A stretch of DNA of 64,000 nt from Halalkalibacterium ligniniphilum (lineage in GTDB: Bacteria; Bacillota; Bacilli; Bacillales; Bacillaceae_D): positions 1 through 64,000 of the forward strand of contig NZ_ANNK01000144.1 of the NCBI RefSeq assembly GCF_000334155.1, in the 5' to 3' direction. The position numbers were made by a program, and so were the translations under genes. The notes beneath the pieces were generated by a model that saw nothing but the letters and a program-made list of their open reading frames with translations, ran no database searches and had not been told where the DNA came from. Shown piece by piece: positions 62,879 to 64,000 of the stretch. Positions within the stretch are counted from its first letter, which is position 1. The number at the start of each line of letters is the position of its first letter.

Positions 62879-64000
62879 TTAAGCCGTTTCACCTTCAACA
62901 TTTGGTTTTGTTAATTCATCGTCGTCTGTTGTATTAGACTGAAAATGCTCCTTTTCAAGGATGAGAGAAACGACAACCCCACCAATAATCGCCCAAAATG
63001 GAGAGCTGATATTAAAAAAGCTAATACCTGACATAGCGATGATTAATGCAAAAAATGCACCTTTCTGAAATTTACGTTCTGAAAACGCTGTTTGTAATGA
63101 GCTTAACAAAACACCTATCATAGCAAGACCAGCTACAGTAGCAATTAAAACACCTGGCATCGCTGTAACAAATGGAACAACAACGCCTGCTAGCAGTCCA
63201 AATGTGATAAAAATAAGACCATTCACGATAACAGCAGCGTAGCGACCTTCTTTTTTCTCTCCTGCCTCATCAGAAGCACAAATGGCAGTCATTGATCCTG
63301 CAATGTTTGCGTTGTGCCCTCCAAAAAAGGACGTAACAATCCCACCAATGCCGCTCCATATTGTCATACTATTTACTGGAGGTTTATACTTTTGTTCCAT
63401 TAAAACGCCTATGGCCTGAGCATTTTCAGCTCCAATAACTAGTAGTGCAAGAGGTATCGCAATAGAAACAATGGCATCAAGACTAAATGTAGGAGCAACC
63501 AATTGAGGTAGGATAAAACTACTTTGCATTTCCCCCACTTGAAATTGATTTAAGACTATTGCTAAAAACGCTGAAACTGTAAAGGCTGACACAACAGGAG
63601 GAATGCTCGTAAAAAACCTTGAAGACAACAAAAAAACGAATATAGCTGTTCCTGCGATGATAGGAGCTACTTCTATGGCTACTATCATATCCGTTCCGAA
63701 TCGAATCATTGCTCCCACGATCATCGCCATAACAATCGGTATGGGGATCCAATGCATGATTTTTCCAATTAATCCTGTTACACCTAAAAACAAGACAAAA
63801 ACCCCCGCAAGTAAATAGGCACCTGCTGCTTCATTTAATGAAAATTGACTGAGAGTACCTGCTACTAAAACTGCACCTGGGATTGAAAAAGCACCGGCTA
63901 TAGGTTGTCGATATCGCAAAGCTAAGTATAGGCCTAAAACACCCCCGAAGAAATAAATAGAAAATATCCAAGAAATTGCTTGACCATGAGTTAACCCCCC
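62879..64000 (-). CDS. benE: Benzoate/H+ symporter BenE-family transporter (5' end beyond window)
   Basis: At least 373 residues; the open frame continues through the right edge of the window (GGLTHGQAISWIFSIYFFGG precedes the first in-window TTG), so the true start is outside. About 11 membrane segments and the BenE features RYRQPIAGAFSIPGAVLVAG and FFGGHNANIAGSMTAICA. Takes up benzoate or similar aromatic acids. Neighbour of an aryl-alcohol/aldehyde dehydrogenase pair, consistent with aromatic-compound use. Confidence 0.9.
   Translation of the reverse strand, partial: GGLTHGQAISWIFSIYFFGGVLGLYLALRYRQPIAGAFSIPGAVLVAGTLSQFSLNEAAGAYLLAGVFVLFLGVTGLIGKIMHWIPIPIVMAMIVGAMIRFGTDMIVAIEVAPIIAGTAIFVFLLSSRFFTSIPPVVSAFTVSAFLAIVLNQFQVGEMQSSFILPQLVAPTFSLDAIVSIAIPLALLVIGAENAQAIGVLMEQKYKPPVNSMTIWSGIGGIVTSFFGGHNANIAGSMTAICASDEAGEKKEGRYAAVIVNGLIFITFGLLAGVVVPFVTAMPGVLIATVAGLAMIGVLLSSLQTAFSERKFQKGAFFALIIAMSGISFFNISSPFWAIIGGVVVSLILEKEHFQSNTTDDDELTKPNVEGETA

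Noticed and set aside
1-64000. CRISPR arrays, rRNA and tRNA genes
   Set aside because: No regularly spaced short repeats, rRNA blocks or cloverleaf/T-loop patterns were seen on reading both strands; a tRNA scan was not possible.

Overview
The window looks like the chromosome of a spore-forming, probably alkaliphilic member of the Bacillaceae. The pointers are a high-alkaline-type subtilisin, an MreBH-type actin homologue, a SpoVB-like flippase, an FbpA-like Fur-regulated small protein, a phosphorelay-type sensor kinase, and Bacillus-style AGGAGG ribosome binding sites with many TTG and GTG starts. No rRNA, tRNA, CRISPR array or replication origin was seen. The species is an inference, not a sequence match.

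Layout. 0.1-13 kb: a catabolic island with a TRAP solute-binding lipoprotein, a three-subunit molybdenum hydroxylase (coxS/M/L-like) with its maturation factors XdhC and MocA, an orphan AraC-type response regulator, an acyl-CoA ligase, CoxG, a hotdog thioesterase and two almost identical crotonase genes. The set (ligase + Mo hydroxylase + crotonase) resembles the 2-furoate route. 13.4-17.1 kb: paired half-size chromate transporters, an Lrp regulator and a gamma-glutamyltransferase-like enzyme. 17.3-22.5 kb: complete urease operon ureABCEFGD. 22.5-31.4 kb: gene remnants (catalase), RNase H, a MATE pump, a GGDEF-EAL protein, a YhdH-type oxidoreductase and a bile-acid-symporter-family transporter.

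31.5-34.2 kb holds the most interesting item: a subtilisin gene, a 46-codon secreted-peptide gene and a divergent PlcR-like HTH-TPR (RRNPP) regulator. The peptide gene is short and has an N-terminal signal sequence and an LPYE core resembling PapR signals. A 15-bp sequence is repeated exactly upstream of the protease and upstream of the regulator. This looks like a PlcR-PapR-type quorum-sensing switch controlling an extracellular alkaline protease.

34-64 kb: DCC thiol oxidoreductase, mreBH, YbjQ, 5-formyl-THF cyclo-ligase-like protein, a Vpr-like protease with a tiny leader ORF, an IS200-type element, the fructose operon fruR-fruK-fruA, an ABC-F ATPase, a Cache-PAS histidine kinase, a SpoVB-like flippase, a methyltransferase, a CxxC-less thioredoxin-reductase-like protein, a heterodimeric ABC exporter, FbpA, and an aromatic alcohol/aldehyde dehydrogenase pair beside a BenE benzoate transporter that runs off the window end.

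An intergenic repeat with 12-bp terminal inverted repeats (GAGGCTGGGACA/TGTCCCAGCCTC), here called R1, occurs six times, often just after operons, and two copies carry a nested insertion. A second, coding-like repeat pair (R2) occurs at 13.2 and 24.7 kb. Several intergenic stretches are graveyards with recognisable fragments of catalase, an aminotransferase, a GNAT enzyme, acetamidase and an IS200 transposase.
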